From contig JACKQL020000001.1 in NCBI GenBank assembly GCA_018296165.2, positions 186,001 through 250,000 on the forward strand: a stretch of 64,000 nucleotides of DNA, written 5' to 3'. The notes under the pieces are model-generated. The model was given only the letters and a program-made list of their open reading frames with translations. It had not been told where the DNA came from and searched no databases. Origin of the DNA: Termitomyces sp. T153 (lineage: Eukaryota; Basidiomycota; Agaricomycetes; Agaricales; Lyophyllaceae). The first letter of the stretch is position 1, and each line of letters starts with the position of its first letter. Shown here piece by piece: positions 32,024 to 43,272 of this stretch. The translations under genes and the position numbers were made by a program.

Positions 32024-34077
32024 ATGTCAGAGCCTCCATTGGATTCTCAACTCACAAACACCTTGCGACAGACCGGGTCTACCAGCGCCATCGTTCAACG
32101 GCCGGAACCAATACTCAGTCTATCCGATGTTGGTGATCATAGTCCTTCACCAAGATGGGTAGATGACCCTCCTCGGCGATGTCCCGCTCGAGTGCCGGTC
32201 GCAAGTGAAAGGGACTCATCTCCTCCTGCTGTTTCATTGGGGTCTCCTCAAACTAGCACATCGGGAGCAGCAGGCCGTTTCAGACATCTTGACCGGGGTG
32301 ACCGCAACAACACTTCCTTCGTAGGTGAATCTGCACCAAGCTTACCTACTAGATCAGTGTTTCAAAACCTCATGTTGGCATTGGGACTTGGCCGTGGAGC
32401 ATCACGGGAACGCAGAAGTCTTGTTGGATTTATCTTGAACCTCATCTCAGGGTTTTCACAGGTTGGTATTCTGTGATTCTCTCACACACAGCAGTCATTT
32501 GACATCTGTAACGCCTGTAGATCACCATTGTTATTGTCATATTGGCTTTATCAGGAACGCGTTTCAAGAGCCCTACGAATCCAGAACTCACAGAATGGAA
32601 GGCTTGCAGTCGGCCACTCGGTCCTTGGGCTTGTCTTTGGGTCATCAGGGTTGTTATTGCTACCAGCTTGAACTATTGGGGATTCTTACGAGAACGTCAC
32701 TTGTACGTATCGAATCCTGGGCTCAAGCCGTTATTGATTCTGATCGATCATAGGCTGGCACGGCGTCGTGAACGAGCAGAATCGGTTCCGATCAATGGTG
32801 AGAACAGGGGGAATGCTCCATCTGGACGACCAACTGAGACTGCTCGTACCCCGCGGGCATTGGAAAATGCTAGTTCCATTGCTCGAGATCAGGTATCGTT
32901 GACAAACACGCAGCTTTACTCTCGGTGAGGCGTTATTGCCATTACTTGAGTTAAAAACATAATCAGTTGATTCTTCGTTGATTCTTGATAGGTTGACTCT
33001 ATTTTCTTCATTACTTACTCTTAGCTGGTTTTTGACTGCCCATATCCTGACATACACTTCAATTTCTACTTGTCGCCACTCTTCTCCACACAATTGGTGG
33101 CTCGTCTTCGGGATTCTTTGCTTGATGTACTTGATAATTTTGGAAGTTGTTGTCCTTGGCTTTGTTGTCTTTATTGTTGCTCCAATTCTCTTTGTGAGTT
33201 GATTACATCTCACATAGCCATATTCCTAGCTGACGTTGGTACCTCTAGTTGTTCTGGAATATTGTCTTGTTTTGCATGGGCCGACACCCTCTCCAGATCC
33301 ACAGTACCATTAAACCTGAAGTTGGAAAGCTTTCCAAATCGATAGTTGACACCATACCACTAGTCTTGTACATTCCTCCACCTCCTGGCTACATTCCTCA
33401 GCAACAAAACGTGTCAGTCCAAGTAAAACCTGATACTTTGGGTTCTAAGTCAGCTCCAGCTGAATCCGAACCTAAACGACGCTTCTGGATTATGAAGTGT
33501 TTGACATCTGTCAATACTCCAAAGGATCAAAAGATTCCTAAATCCAAAGAGGATGAATTTGATGAAAATATTGGTGAACCACAGGCTTGGGAGGAATACT
33601 GGGAGCAGGGAGAATATCCATTTGTTATCCTTGAAGAGAATCGGGCTGCTTGTGCTATTTGTCTTGTGGACTTTGTGGAACCTAAAAGGATTTGGGCTGA
33701 CAACAACTCTATAGTACCAAAAACAGAGAGCAATCCAAATCCTGTCACTGAGGCTGCTGTTACTGTGGATGTTTCTAAACCCATTCTTGATGCTGTTTCT
33801 GCGTCGGGAAACAATGATCATGCTACTACAAAACTTGTAGATGCAGGGGAGGGTATGCAGCCATTAAGACTCTTGGCATGTGGCCATGTTTTTCATGTTA
33901 GTGTTATGCAGACCATATGTTTTTCTTTGCAAACCAACATGTGACTAATCTTTGTATCAGAAATCATGTCTCGATCCATGGCTTCTCGATATATCAGGAA
34001 GGTGTCCAGTCTGTCAACGTGTTGTCAAAGTTCCTGAGGACATGAAACCAAGAAAAGGGCGACATCGAGACCGATAA
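32024..34077 (+). CDS. Membrane RING-H2 E3 ubiquitin ligase
   Basis: ATG at 32024 (MSEPPLDSQLTNTLRQTGST). A Pro/Ser/Arg-rich cytosolic stretch leads to hydrophobic segments: LNLISGFSQ joined to IIIVIVILALS, PWACLWVIRVVIATSLNYWG, LLTLSWFLTAHILTYTSIS, and WWLVFGILCLMYLIILEVVV with VLGFVVFIVAPILF. The C-terminal RING-H2 is assembled by an intron near 33899-33959: CAICLVDF ... CGHVFHKSCLDPWLLDISG and CPVCQR. The RING loop between the second and third ligands is about 71 residues, well above the usual 9-39, and includes an acidic, Thr-rich insert. The protein ends KGRHRDR at 34077. It probably ubiquitinates membrane or secretory proteins. Codon choice looks more A/T-ending than in flanking genes. 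Confidence 0.85.
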
Positions 34078-36867
34078 CACTTCATTGCCGCTGAGGCGCA
34101 CTTGGTTGCTAATTGTAGCTTGAGCTAGAGGAATTGATTGTCATGTGAGATACTCTTCCGTTTCCAAGATTTCAGAGGATTTCAAAAGTTTCACAGTTTT
34201 TGAACCTGAGTGTCTCTCAATTCTTTACTACTTTTCTTGGACTCAATCTATGTAGTTTTGTGCGTGGACTTTCACCTATATGATCTCAAAAGTAGCCTGT
34301 TATGAAATGTCAATTACAAAGGCTGACTTAGTGAAGGTAATTTGGCTCTCGGTAGGATCGAAATAGCCATATCTATCATAGCCAACTTGAACAACTCAGT
34401 CTAGCCAGATCTACTGATAGAGCTCAGACTGTGAGAGGCTGATACGTGGCCCCGCAGATGCCATGCATAAGTACCAACTCTTCAATCAACAGCACTATGC
34501 TTTGACGAACTTATTGACTTTCTTGATTAGTACTTCTCCTGAGTAGCATGAATTTTTGTCAGCACCCTACTTATCCCGACTCGCGCCACAAGTTGAATGG
34601 GTACTGCTGTAGCTCCGCCTGGCCAGCATCGACGTCTTACCAAGCACGCCGCTAGATTACTCTGCACAAAGTTTCCATCTATAGCTTCTATCAATTCTCT
34701 CCTGATATGATTTACGCCGAAGGGCGTATGTGACTGCACTCTCGTCATCCTTGTGTCAGTAGAATCTGAGTCACCTCTGCGACAGGTCACTGCGCCTCGA
34801 AAGTACTAGTAGATCTAATCATCTATTCATTTGTTCCAACATTCATTCTGATGAAGTTGCCATGTAAATTGAGCCCCTACACTGACAGTCTGTTGAATAG
34901 TCATGCCCAGCTCCTGATGAGAGCAAAGTAGCGTGTAAGTACGTTTCCATCCCAACTTGACATCAAGAGTCAATAGTGTATTTGCAACGGGACTTTTCAC
35001 TACTTTGAGTGCAAGCGAATAAGCCCCGAGTGAAAGTTCTTGGCAGTTTCTGGCCTGATTGCCGTGGGAGCCGATAAGTTGCCTTGTCACGCTGACCCAA
35101 TTTACAACCTCGCGCAGCCTATTCTACGTTGCAAACAATCTTAAGTCTCGAGTTATTGGCTATGTTACATACAGCTTTACAGCTGCTACTTTCTCTCTTC
35201 TGTTTCCTACTTTTCCTTCACCACTCTGTCGGCAGGGAAGTTGGTGCAAATCAACCTGTCAATCAACCTGTCCATCATTGGTGCCTAATTCCAGTTCAGC
35301 TGAGTTCAAGTTCCAGTAGGACTAGCCTTGCAAATACACTCTAATGAGCTGTTTTTACTTACCTAGATGCATGGCTTCAGCAAGTCACTTCAATAATTAA
35401 CTGTTTAAAGAAATAACATCGATGCAAATGTTCAACTTTCTGGTATACAAGTTATCCAGGGCCCTGTATACTATGCGCTCAGAAAGCTTGCCCATTTGAT
35501 GTGCCAATGTACATCTTCTACAGCTTGAACTTTCCGGAACAATAGCCCTGAGCCGCCGCTTGAGCACCGGCCAACAGATGTGACATTGACAATCATTCAT
35601 CGGTTTGATCTATCCTCTCATTCACTGTTCAGGAGGTGTACAAATTCCACTCTTCTATAGCCGAAAATTCATATATTCACATAACTGCAACCTAATAGCT
35701 CACGCATTTCCCTGTCTAGAACATCAGCTGTCTACTAGATCATTGATCATCGTCGTCACATATCGAGTCTCTAGGCTCTGGTTGGATGATGATCCATCAC
35801 CGTTTGTTTGACTGATGCTCGATTCCATTCTGACGCCACTACGAGCTGTTTATTGACTTGAAGACTATTTCAAATCTACTATGCAGGTGACTTGTAATAG
35901 TACCATCGTCGGAAACTCCAAGTTTTGTCCACCAAGTTTTCTAGATGATGCCCATCATGATTTGGGATGATGGCTGTATAGGTGTTTTCACTCTTCGTTA
36001 GACTGCTCACCAGCACCTACTCGGCGGGCTGGTACTTGAGCCTATAACAACTCTGTAATACGTGCCATCTTCTTCAATGCATGAAACAATCAGCATATTA
36101 CATGCGCTATTCTGGAATATTCAAGTTCATTGTACTACCCTTCATTTTGGAAACAGCCGTCTATTGATACTAATCAATTGACGCGGTGTGATTTACAGGT
36201 AATCGGCATGTAGCTCTGTTCTACCAGATATACAGGAGGGATTCGTACATTTGTTTGCAGGACAAGAATATAGATGGTGTATTGTATCTTCTCTCTTTGT
36301 TGCTTGACGAATCACTGTGAACCACGACTGGATTGAACTTTGGGTTCCTCTTCAATGTGTCAGACCATCATTTCCCGTATCATTCTGCCATTACGCTGGT
36401 ATCGACGAAAAGAAAATATCCGAGACTGGCTCAAGCAATAAAAGGCAGAAGAATGCCTCACTGGAGATTATAGTCTTAGGCAGCAGTGCTTATAGTTCCT
36501 TGGGGTGGTCTAATCTCAATTGACAGTTTGGACTGCAAATTATGGAGATTTCAGTGAGAAATTCATACCATCTGCTCACTTCGTTGATCAACATCATGTC
36601 AGGAGACAGAACTGCTGTTCATCAAGCCACGACTAACTCAGACTGATTTATCCCAGAGGCTCAATGTTTTCGAATATGTATAGTATTTCTAAGGAAACCT
36701 CGCTGGTATATAAATGGAGTTAGGGCTTCTCTGCGTGCCATAAGGGGAGCAAACGATAAGGAAAACATGACATAAGGAAGCATCCAGTGATACTAGTAAG
36801 TACGGATATGTACGTGTACGAGAATAGAAATGAATACCCTGACGATATGTGTCAAAAATTTCCGAAC
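34078..36867. other. Gene-poor 2.8-kb region
   Basis: No reading frame here has family resemblance or a credible exon chain. Short frames of 60-90 codons are scattered on both strands and look random. A local doublet, CAACCTGTCAATCAACCTGTC, occurs near 35251-35271. By eye the DNA is AT-rich, similar to the preceding RING gene. It may hold decayed mobile DNA, 3' UTR or a long non-coding RNA; I cannot tell. Confidence 0.4.
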
Positions 36868-37740
36868 CTACACATTCGGAATGCGTTTGTAAGCTCTGTT
36901 GCCGGCCGCCCACTTATGACCCTGGTCTGCAGAAATTCCAGTTGTTATGACAGCAATACCGTTCAAAATACCAAAGATCCAAGAAAGGATGTTGAAGATA
37001 TATCCTGGACCTAAAAGCTTATCTAGTTCGATAACAGAAAAACTTTTTGGAGCTTACCCAAACGTGCCGTCTCGAAAGCCGGGAACTGCACTTTGCTATA
37101 CAGGTCTGTGATTACCCCAAAAGTAGCGATCTGGAATGCAGCTGGAATCGTCAAGCGATTAGACTTGATGATCAAAGCCAATTGGATACGTAGATACCTT
37201 GAAGAAGTATTAGCCCCGCAGCCACTCTCCAGATCCTCCTTCTACGTGAATGCGTGCTAACACCAAACGCTATTGCGCAGAGTGATGCCGCAGCACACCA
37301 CGCGGCAAGCTCCACAAAGTATCGTGCACTGGTCCATGCTGCACAGAACACGGCATTATCTTCTTCACAGCCATCCGTGACCTTCTTGGGAAAGCTTCTG
37401 CATTGGTAGTCGCTGTATTCGAACTTCGAGTGATCATTTCCCGGAATGCGAGTGACTTGACGTTCACAGCGCTCGGAAAGACCGTAGGTGATAGTGACCT
37501 TCGTGTGGAGGATTTCAGGTGTTTGGACGACAAGCCTGCCATTGTGTTATCGGTGACCAGGGAGGGCGGATTGTATCTGAGCTAGACTGACCAATCTGGG
37601 CGATTAATGGAGAAGACATTCTGCAAAACGTGAATATAGCTCCTTTTCAGAGCAATTGATCGAAAAATTAGCTGATGGCTCACTAGTAGGAGTGTGATGA
37701 CCACTACAAAGAAGGTCAAAACGTAGGATGTTTTGCGCAT
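36868..37740 (-). CDS. Tetraspan membrane protein (PMP22/claudin-like topology)
   Basis: Assembled from five exons. ATG at 37740 gives MRKTSYVLTFFVVVITLLL, the first membrane helix. Next comes NVFSINRPDWLVVQTPEI, then TYGLSERCERQVTR and KFEYSDYQCRSFPKKV, an extracellular loop with a GLxxxC and later Cys pair as in PMP22/claudin proteins. The second helix is SARYFVELAAWCAAASLCAI, the third VAAGLILLQAAFQIATFGVI, and the fourth IFNILSWIFGILNGIAVITT. The tail is GHKWAAGNRAYKRIPNV and the stop is at 36868-36870. Intron sites are canonical and keep phase. Fungal relatives of this shape sit at the plasma membrane or eisosomes; no closer function can be claimed. Confidence 0.72.
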
Positions 37741-38148
37741 CGGGGAATGAAGAAGATTGTTGAACGGGAGCCTTGACTCAAATAACAGGTTGCAATCATG
37801 TTACCTGACAGATATGACATCACGCATCAATTAGTACGTCGCTTATGAGCCCGTGACATGAATTATATATAGTGCACCACAACGGCTCTACGGCTCTGAA
37901 GATAAGAGACAATTTTGCTGTTCGCTGATTGCAGTCGTTTCCGCTTTAGGATTTGCTTCGCAAGCGGTAGCGTAAATATCTCTACCTAAGGTATGGTCGA
38001 GATCCAAAAAAAAACTCTGCCGGAGTTACGAGGTGTTAAGGTTTTACATTCGAGTGTGGCGCAGTCCTGTGACAACGAGCTCTGGAGAGTATGGAGATGT
38101 GGAGAGTCTGGAGAGCTCTGAGAACTTTGGGCAGCGAGACAAAACAAA
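37741..38148. promoter_or_regulatory. Promoter region of the tetraspan gene
   Basis: About 0.4 kb between the tetraspan start and the 3' end of the upstream tRNA-His. TATATATA on the minus strand near 37863-37871 lies about 125 bp before the start codon. Confidence 0.4.
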
Positions 38149-38231
38149 TGTCCCTGGGAGGATTCGAACTTCCGGCTTCTCGGAGCAATTCCTACCACAA
38201 CGAGATGATTTGACCACTAATCGACAGGGAC
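38149..38231 (-). tRNA. tRNA-His(GTG) with an 11-nt intron
   Basis: Folds as a full cloverleaf. The acceptor GTCCCTG/CAGGGAC pairs perfectly. D arm is GATT/AATC with loop AGTGGTCA. The anticodon stem TCTCG/CGAGA is perfect and its loop reads TTGTGG, intron TAGGAATTGCT, then C, so the anticodon is GTG. T arm is GGAAG-TTCGAAT-CCTCC with one A-C mismatch; discriminator is A. The intron lies in the canonical place, one base 3' of the anticodon. The B box (AGTTCGAATCC) is good. The minus-strand 3' flank has only a weak T run (TTTGTTTTG). A second, inverted copy is at 41362-41446. Confidence 0.88.
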
Positions 38232-38755
38232 AATACAATAGGAAATTTTTAATATGTGCTCGACCCTTTGGCAAAGGGAGAAGTATTGTCGACCCAGATG
38301 ATAAAGCAGCGCAGGTCAAGGTCTCCGACTTATCGCAATCATCCTCCAATTCATTCGTGGATTATGTTAAGCAATGCCATATATATCATACATAGATCCC
38401 CCGACTCAGATTCCATGTATGTGAAGTCAAAGAAAAGTAAAAATCAGACTTGTGAGGATAGTTGAATTTCTATTACATCTACTTTCGTAAGTATAATCTA
38501 CCCTAGAATTGTCACGTAAGTATAGGTACATAATGCACACTGATCCAACTTGATTTTGACATGTATGATACATAAAGAGGGAGGGGCAAGCTTCGAACGA
38601 CAAAGTAGCAGGGTCACGAGATTAACCGGATCAAATGATCGGATCACTCCGAATACGTCACGAAGTTGACGTTCTTAATCTAAATTTACTCGAACCCTAT
38701 TATATACATACGACCTTTCACGATTTCTCATTGAATACTATCTCTTTGGAACGTC
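38232..38755. promoter_or_regulatory. Divergent region between tRNA-His and the PNS1-like gene
   Basis: 524 bp. TATATAC at about 38699-38706 lies some 50 bp before the PNS1-like start codon. Nothing else was recognised. Confidence 0.4.
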
Positions 38756-41212
38756 ATGGAACATGTCCAGCACAAGCCCTATCCAGGGCCCACCCCCAAC
38801 TATGGAAGTTACGGGGGCTATATCCCTGAACAGCCAGCGCCTCCTCCAGCCTATGACCAGAAATCGCCTTACGAAGGCGAAAGGTTCAAGCCAAACCGCA
38901 CAATCAACGATCCTCTATTCTTGATATTTTTCGTCTTACAAGTACGTGGCCTTTGTGACGTCTCAGTGACACGCATCCAACTTCATCCAGCTCCTTGGGT
39001 ACGCAGCACTATCTGGCATAGTGCTCAATCCTTGGTCATCTGCCAATGGTCTTGGGGGTGGAATCGGAAAGTCGGGAGGTCAATCTGGTACGGCCGTCAC
39101 GGTTAACCGGTGAGTAAAAATATTCGTGGAATCCATTTTATTTTATTTGATTGCAACTAGGAGCACGGTTTATCTGCTACTCCTGGTTACGGCAGCAGCG
39201 CTGTTGCTCTCTACGTTATACCTCATGCTCACTCGTGCGTTTACACGGATGATCATGCACATCACCCTCGTGTTGACAATCATGCTGAACATGTACGTAA
39301 CATTACACATTTGAAACCCAATGCGTTGATAACATTCAGTATTTTAGTGGAATTTGTGTTTATTACTGGATCACGAAATACTGGTGTTCGTTTTTTGTAC
39401 CTCTGCATAGCCATGAATCTCACTTTTGATCGCTCTATTCATAGCTGGCGCGATCATCTTTACGGTGTTCGCTCTCCTCGCCATCTTCTCCTACTTTAGC
39501 TTTAGGTCTCGCATTCCGTTGGCATCGCTTTTGCTCCAGGTTGTAATGGACGTGTCAAAACACCACAAAAGTGTCTATTTCGTGGCGTTTGTTGCATTAT
39601 TGATGCAAGCGGCCTTGGCGGTGTAAGTGATAATCAACTATGGTTGTATACTTCCTCTTACATATCAATCAAGATGGTACGTGTTCACCACAATTGCCAC
39701 GTAAGTCCGCTTTTCTTGCATGGCATTAGTTGGGCGAGATGAATCCAAAACAGGTACAACCAATACACGCCAGGCAACCCGAGTGAGTAGTTTCTTTCCC
39801 ATTTGCTTTCAATTCATCATGATATTTCCATCAAAGATTGTGCAAAAAATAGCTGTTCATCCGGCAAAGTTGCTGGCTTGATCTTTTACGAGACCTTTTC
39901 TTTCCTTTGGACTTCTCAAGTCGTCAAAAATGTTGCTATTGCCACCCTCGCAGGCGGCCCTTTTGGGGCATGGTACTATTTCGGGCCTCATGAGATGGGA
40001 GAAATGGTATTTTCTTTCTGCATGAGGGATGCAATCCCTATTAATGATATCGCTCTTGCTTACAGCCAATGCATCCCACTACTTCTGCTTTTGGAAGGGC
40101 GTCTACGTTGTCTTTGGGATCGATCGCCTTTGGATCGTTAATTGTCACTCTCCTGGAGCTTATCAAGATGCTATTGAACATGATACGAAATAACGCTAAT
40201 GCTGATGGTCATCGTAAGTATGCTTCACTATTCCATCGTTGATCTGAACATATGGTTTTTCTTTAGCCGTCGAGGCCTGTCTAGCATGCTGCGCAGCATG
40301 TTTCATTGGCTGCATCGAGAGCTTGGTGGAATGGTTCAATAGGTAGAGTGCTCTTTTCAAGTCATGGTGCAGAAAATCATGGTGTATATCATTCAGATAT
40401 GCGTACATTGAGATCGGTTTGTTTTATTCCTCGTGTGCTAACATGCTCGGCGAGTCTATTACTAACATCATTACAGCGCTCTACGGCAAACCATATATCG
40501 CTGCAGCGAAGGATACTTGGAGGCTTTTCAAGGACCGAGGTGAGCTTGTCATTGATCACAATAACGTCCTTCATACAACCCCTAATTGTCGTTCGACATA
40601 GGCATTGACGCCCTTGTCAATGACTCTCTTGTTGGAATGAGTGCGCCCTTCTGTTCCAGATCATTATTAGCACTTACCCTCTATATCTAGCTTTGACATG
40701 GGGAGCATATGCTGTCGGTATAATATGTTCGCTTTTCGCCTATCTCTACTTGCGTTGTAGGTTCCACGCTTTATCAAGTAAAAGAGCGTTCTCACTGGTG
40801 ATTTGCCAGTCACTTCCCCTTCTTATAATGTGGATGGAAGTTACACCGCGCCAGTTCTGCTCTTTGCGTTTCTGATTGGTACATTGTGCTGTATGTGCAC
40901 CGTTTCCACCGAGTACCCCCTTGTTAAATCGTCTACATTAGCCTTGACCTTGTCTTCCGCCATCGAAGCTGGTGTCTCGACAATGTAAGCCTCGAGCAAC
41001 AATTTTTGAAAGCGTCTTGCTGAAATGAAAACACTTAGATTCGTTGGCCTTGGTGAGGACCCGCAGGTTCTGGCTATTCGAGCACCAGAGCTTTTCGGCG
41101 TGAGTTTCATGGCAGATAATGATTGCAAATATCCTGTATATTGATATCTTTCCTCTTCTAGCTAATTGTGGAAAGATACCCTCGTGTCACAGCTGGTGTA
41201 CCTCAGGTCTGA
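38756..41212 (+). CDS. Choline transporter-like protein, PNS1/CTL (SLC44) family
   Basis: Polytopic membrane protein of the CTL family; yeast Pns1 is at the plasma membrane with unclear substrate. ATG at 38756 gives a Pro/Tyr-rich tail (MEHVQHKPYPGPTPNYGSYG). The first helix is NDPLFLIFFVLQ continuing FIQLLGYAALSGIVLN; others are STVYLLLLVTAAALLLSTLY, GAIIFTVFALLAIFSYFSF and SVYFVAFVALLMQAALAV. Family blocks follow: FYETFSFLWTSQVVKNVAIA, TLAGGPFGAWYYFGP, IEIGLFYSSCANML, DALVNDSLVGM and CTVSTEYPL with the final helix and VERYPRVTAGVPQV at the stop (41210-41212). Over ten short introns. It sits between two inverted tRNA-His genes. Confidence 0.88.
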
Positions 41213-41361
41213 ATGTTATGTCTTCAAGTTGGACATGAGTATGACACGTCTATCATGGAATTCGGACTACAATACAATGAACATACTAGATATTTGGTAT
41301 CATGTACGAACATTTGTCAATTCACGCACAACATAGACATCTCCAGGCACCTTTGTATATG

Positions 41362-41446
41362 GTCCTTGTCGATTAGTGGTCAAATCATCTCGTTGTGGCT
41401 TCATTTCCGCTCCGAGAAGCCGGAAGTTCGAATCCTCCCTGGGACA
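41362..41446 (+). tRNA. tRNA-His(GTG) with a 13-nt intron
   Basis: Same mature sequence as the copy at 38149-38231 except in the acceptor stem. Here GTCCTTG faces CTGGGAC, which leaves a U-G and a U-U pair. The anticodon loop is TTGTGG, intron CTTCATTTCCGCT, then C. The intron differs in sequence and length from the first copy while the exons match. A T6 run directly after the gene (41448-41453) is a proper Pol III terminator. The acceptor mismatch could lower function or be repaired by tolerance at that position. Confidence 0.82.
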
Positions 41447-41453
41447 ATTTTTT
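41447..41453 (+). terminator. Pol III terminator of tRNA-His copy 2
   Basis: T6 tract one base after the discriminator. Confidence 0.6.
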
Positions 41454-41830
41454 GACATCTAGGGCTTTAATTTGGTATCAACAAAAGTGTATATATCCCA
41501 GTCCTTGTAATGCAAAAAAACATTGCCGCCGCATACTTGCTCCCTACAGTGCCAGGATACAAACTAGGCTTCCATAAGCTAACGTGGCGTTGTTGGCCAG
41601 ACAGAAGCTCCTGTATGGCACACTGATCCTTCGAATGCAGATATTGTTTATATTCATGACGGCGGATATAAACTAAAAACATGAGAGTATTACGCTGCAA
41701 CGACATGTTCACGACATGGAACAGGTGCGAGAGAAAGCTAGGAATATAAAAAGAAACGAGGGCGCAAAAAAACAAACAAAAGACATGGCGTAACGTATTA
41801 TATGTCACTATAATTCGCCAGGGTCCTTGA

Positions 41831-43272
41831 CTATACAGTCTGCGAAGAGATGTGCTTAAATCGGACGACTAGAACTGTAACGTTGTCTGATGTGTGATGC
41901 GACAGTGCGTACTTGAGGAGTTTCGCACTTGCCACCTGAGGATCAGGAATTTCTCGTACAAGATCGATGGCACTTTGGTCATTGGTGACATCCCATAGCT
42001 GGTGAGATTGGATCAGTGTTAGATGGGGCTCGGATGAATCGATTGCAATGGTACACACCCCATCGCAAGCCAGAACCAGAAACTCATCCTCCTCACAAAG
42101 CTCAGTCTCGGTGGTATATGGCGAACCGACCACAAATTCCTTCATAGAGGAATCGCCTAAACTTCGTGTCACAGCGAGAACACCGTTCACCCGCCCACTC
42201 ATAACAAATCCGCCAGCATCTGTTATTCGTTTTGCTTCTTGTTTATCGGAACCTTTGTGATCATATGACAGGCGCACTGCTCTTCCACCACGGCACAATA
42301 CTGCACGCGCGTCACCCGCATTGGCAGTGTACAATACGCGTCTTGAATCAGAGGGTGGCACGGTGATAGTCGTGCCGATCGCGAGGTCTTTCCGTAATGA
42401 CGCGGGTGATCCAGAGCGAGGTGTCGAAGGAGAAGACACGGAACTTGATTTGTTGCCGGTAAGGGTCTTTAGCGCTTTCTTGATACGGCTACTGCTTGAG
42501 GTTTTCTTTTTTCTGTTACTGTGCTCGCTAAAGCTGCCGGTGCTCTCTGCGCCACTGCTGTGGGCGCTATCGACATCATTGCTATGACCGGATATGGGCG
42601 AGTCAGACAAGGGCGAGGACGGGGAAGCGTTAATGAAGGATTGGTGCCCATCGGCGTCTTCTATGCGAAGAAAGGCGGTTACTGCTGTGCAGCCAGAATG
42701 GATCTTGCCTTCCGACTCTTCGCACATACGTGAGAGGAACCTGTCGACCTTGTGGAAAGTCTCATTGAAAACATCGGGTACAGGCATATTTGGTGAAGCA
42801 TGGAGCGAAGTTAGGAGGTACTGTTGTATGAGTTAGACGAGTTAGATAGGAGCGGTGAGAATGTAGTGATACGGATGTACCTCGTGAAAGTGGCTTCCGC
42901 ACCATTCCGCGGCATGCTTGCCAGCATGTCCATCGAAGACAGCGAAGAAACCCTGACCTCGCACAGCGTCAAAATCAACCACGAACGAATGAGCATCTTC
43001 CATTGTTCTTCGTGTCCCTTTATCTTCTGTCACGCCAACTTGATACGCTGTATTCTTCGTCGCATGTCGGTTAAGGACCTGAAATGCCGAAGAGGCCGTT
43101 CAATGAGTCAGTTCGCATAGGCTTAAAATGGGCAACGTACTCCATATGTATCCAACTCCACGCTCGTGATGGATTTTGAACGTGCATTGGGAGAATCACT
43201 GAATCGGAGTTGCATAATATAGGTGAGGTGGACAGGTGTGATGTCTCGGTACTGCATATTCGGGTTGGACAT
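41831..43272 (-). CDS. Protein phosphatase 2C, paralogue 1
   Basis: Mn2+/Mg2+-dependent Ser/Thr phosphatase of the PTC1 kind, which in fungi down-regulates MAPK pathways. ATG at 43272 gives MSNPNMQYRDITPVHLTYIM. Exon 2 joins at DTYG to YQVGVTEDKGTRRTMEDAHS (first metal Asp/Glu) and GFFAVFDGHAGKHAAEWC (DGHxG). Later blocks are HSGCTAVTAFLR, TANAGDARAVLCRGGRAVRL, YDHKGSDKQEAKRI, AVTRSLGDSSMKEF, VLACDGVWDV after splicing, and SDNVTVLVVRF. All metal-binding Asp are present. A Ser-rich basic insert of about 90 residues (KKKTSSSSRIKKALKTLTGN) between GCTA and ANAGD is absent from a minimal PP2C and is a likely phosphosite region. The stop is at 41831. Confidence 0.9.

Noticed and set aside
38033..38395. 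Frames on both strands over 38.0-38.4 kb
   Set aside because: They cover the tRNA-His gene, which explains the conserved-looking sequence; no protein family resemblance.
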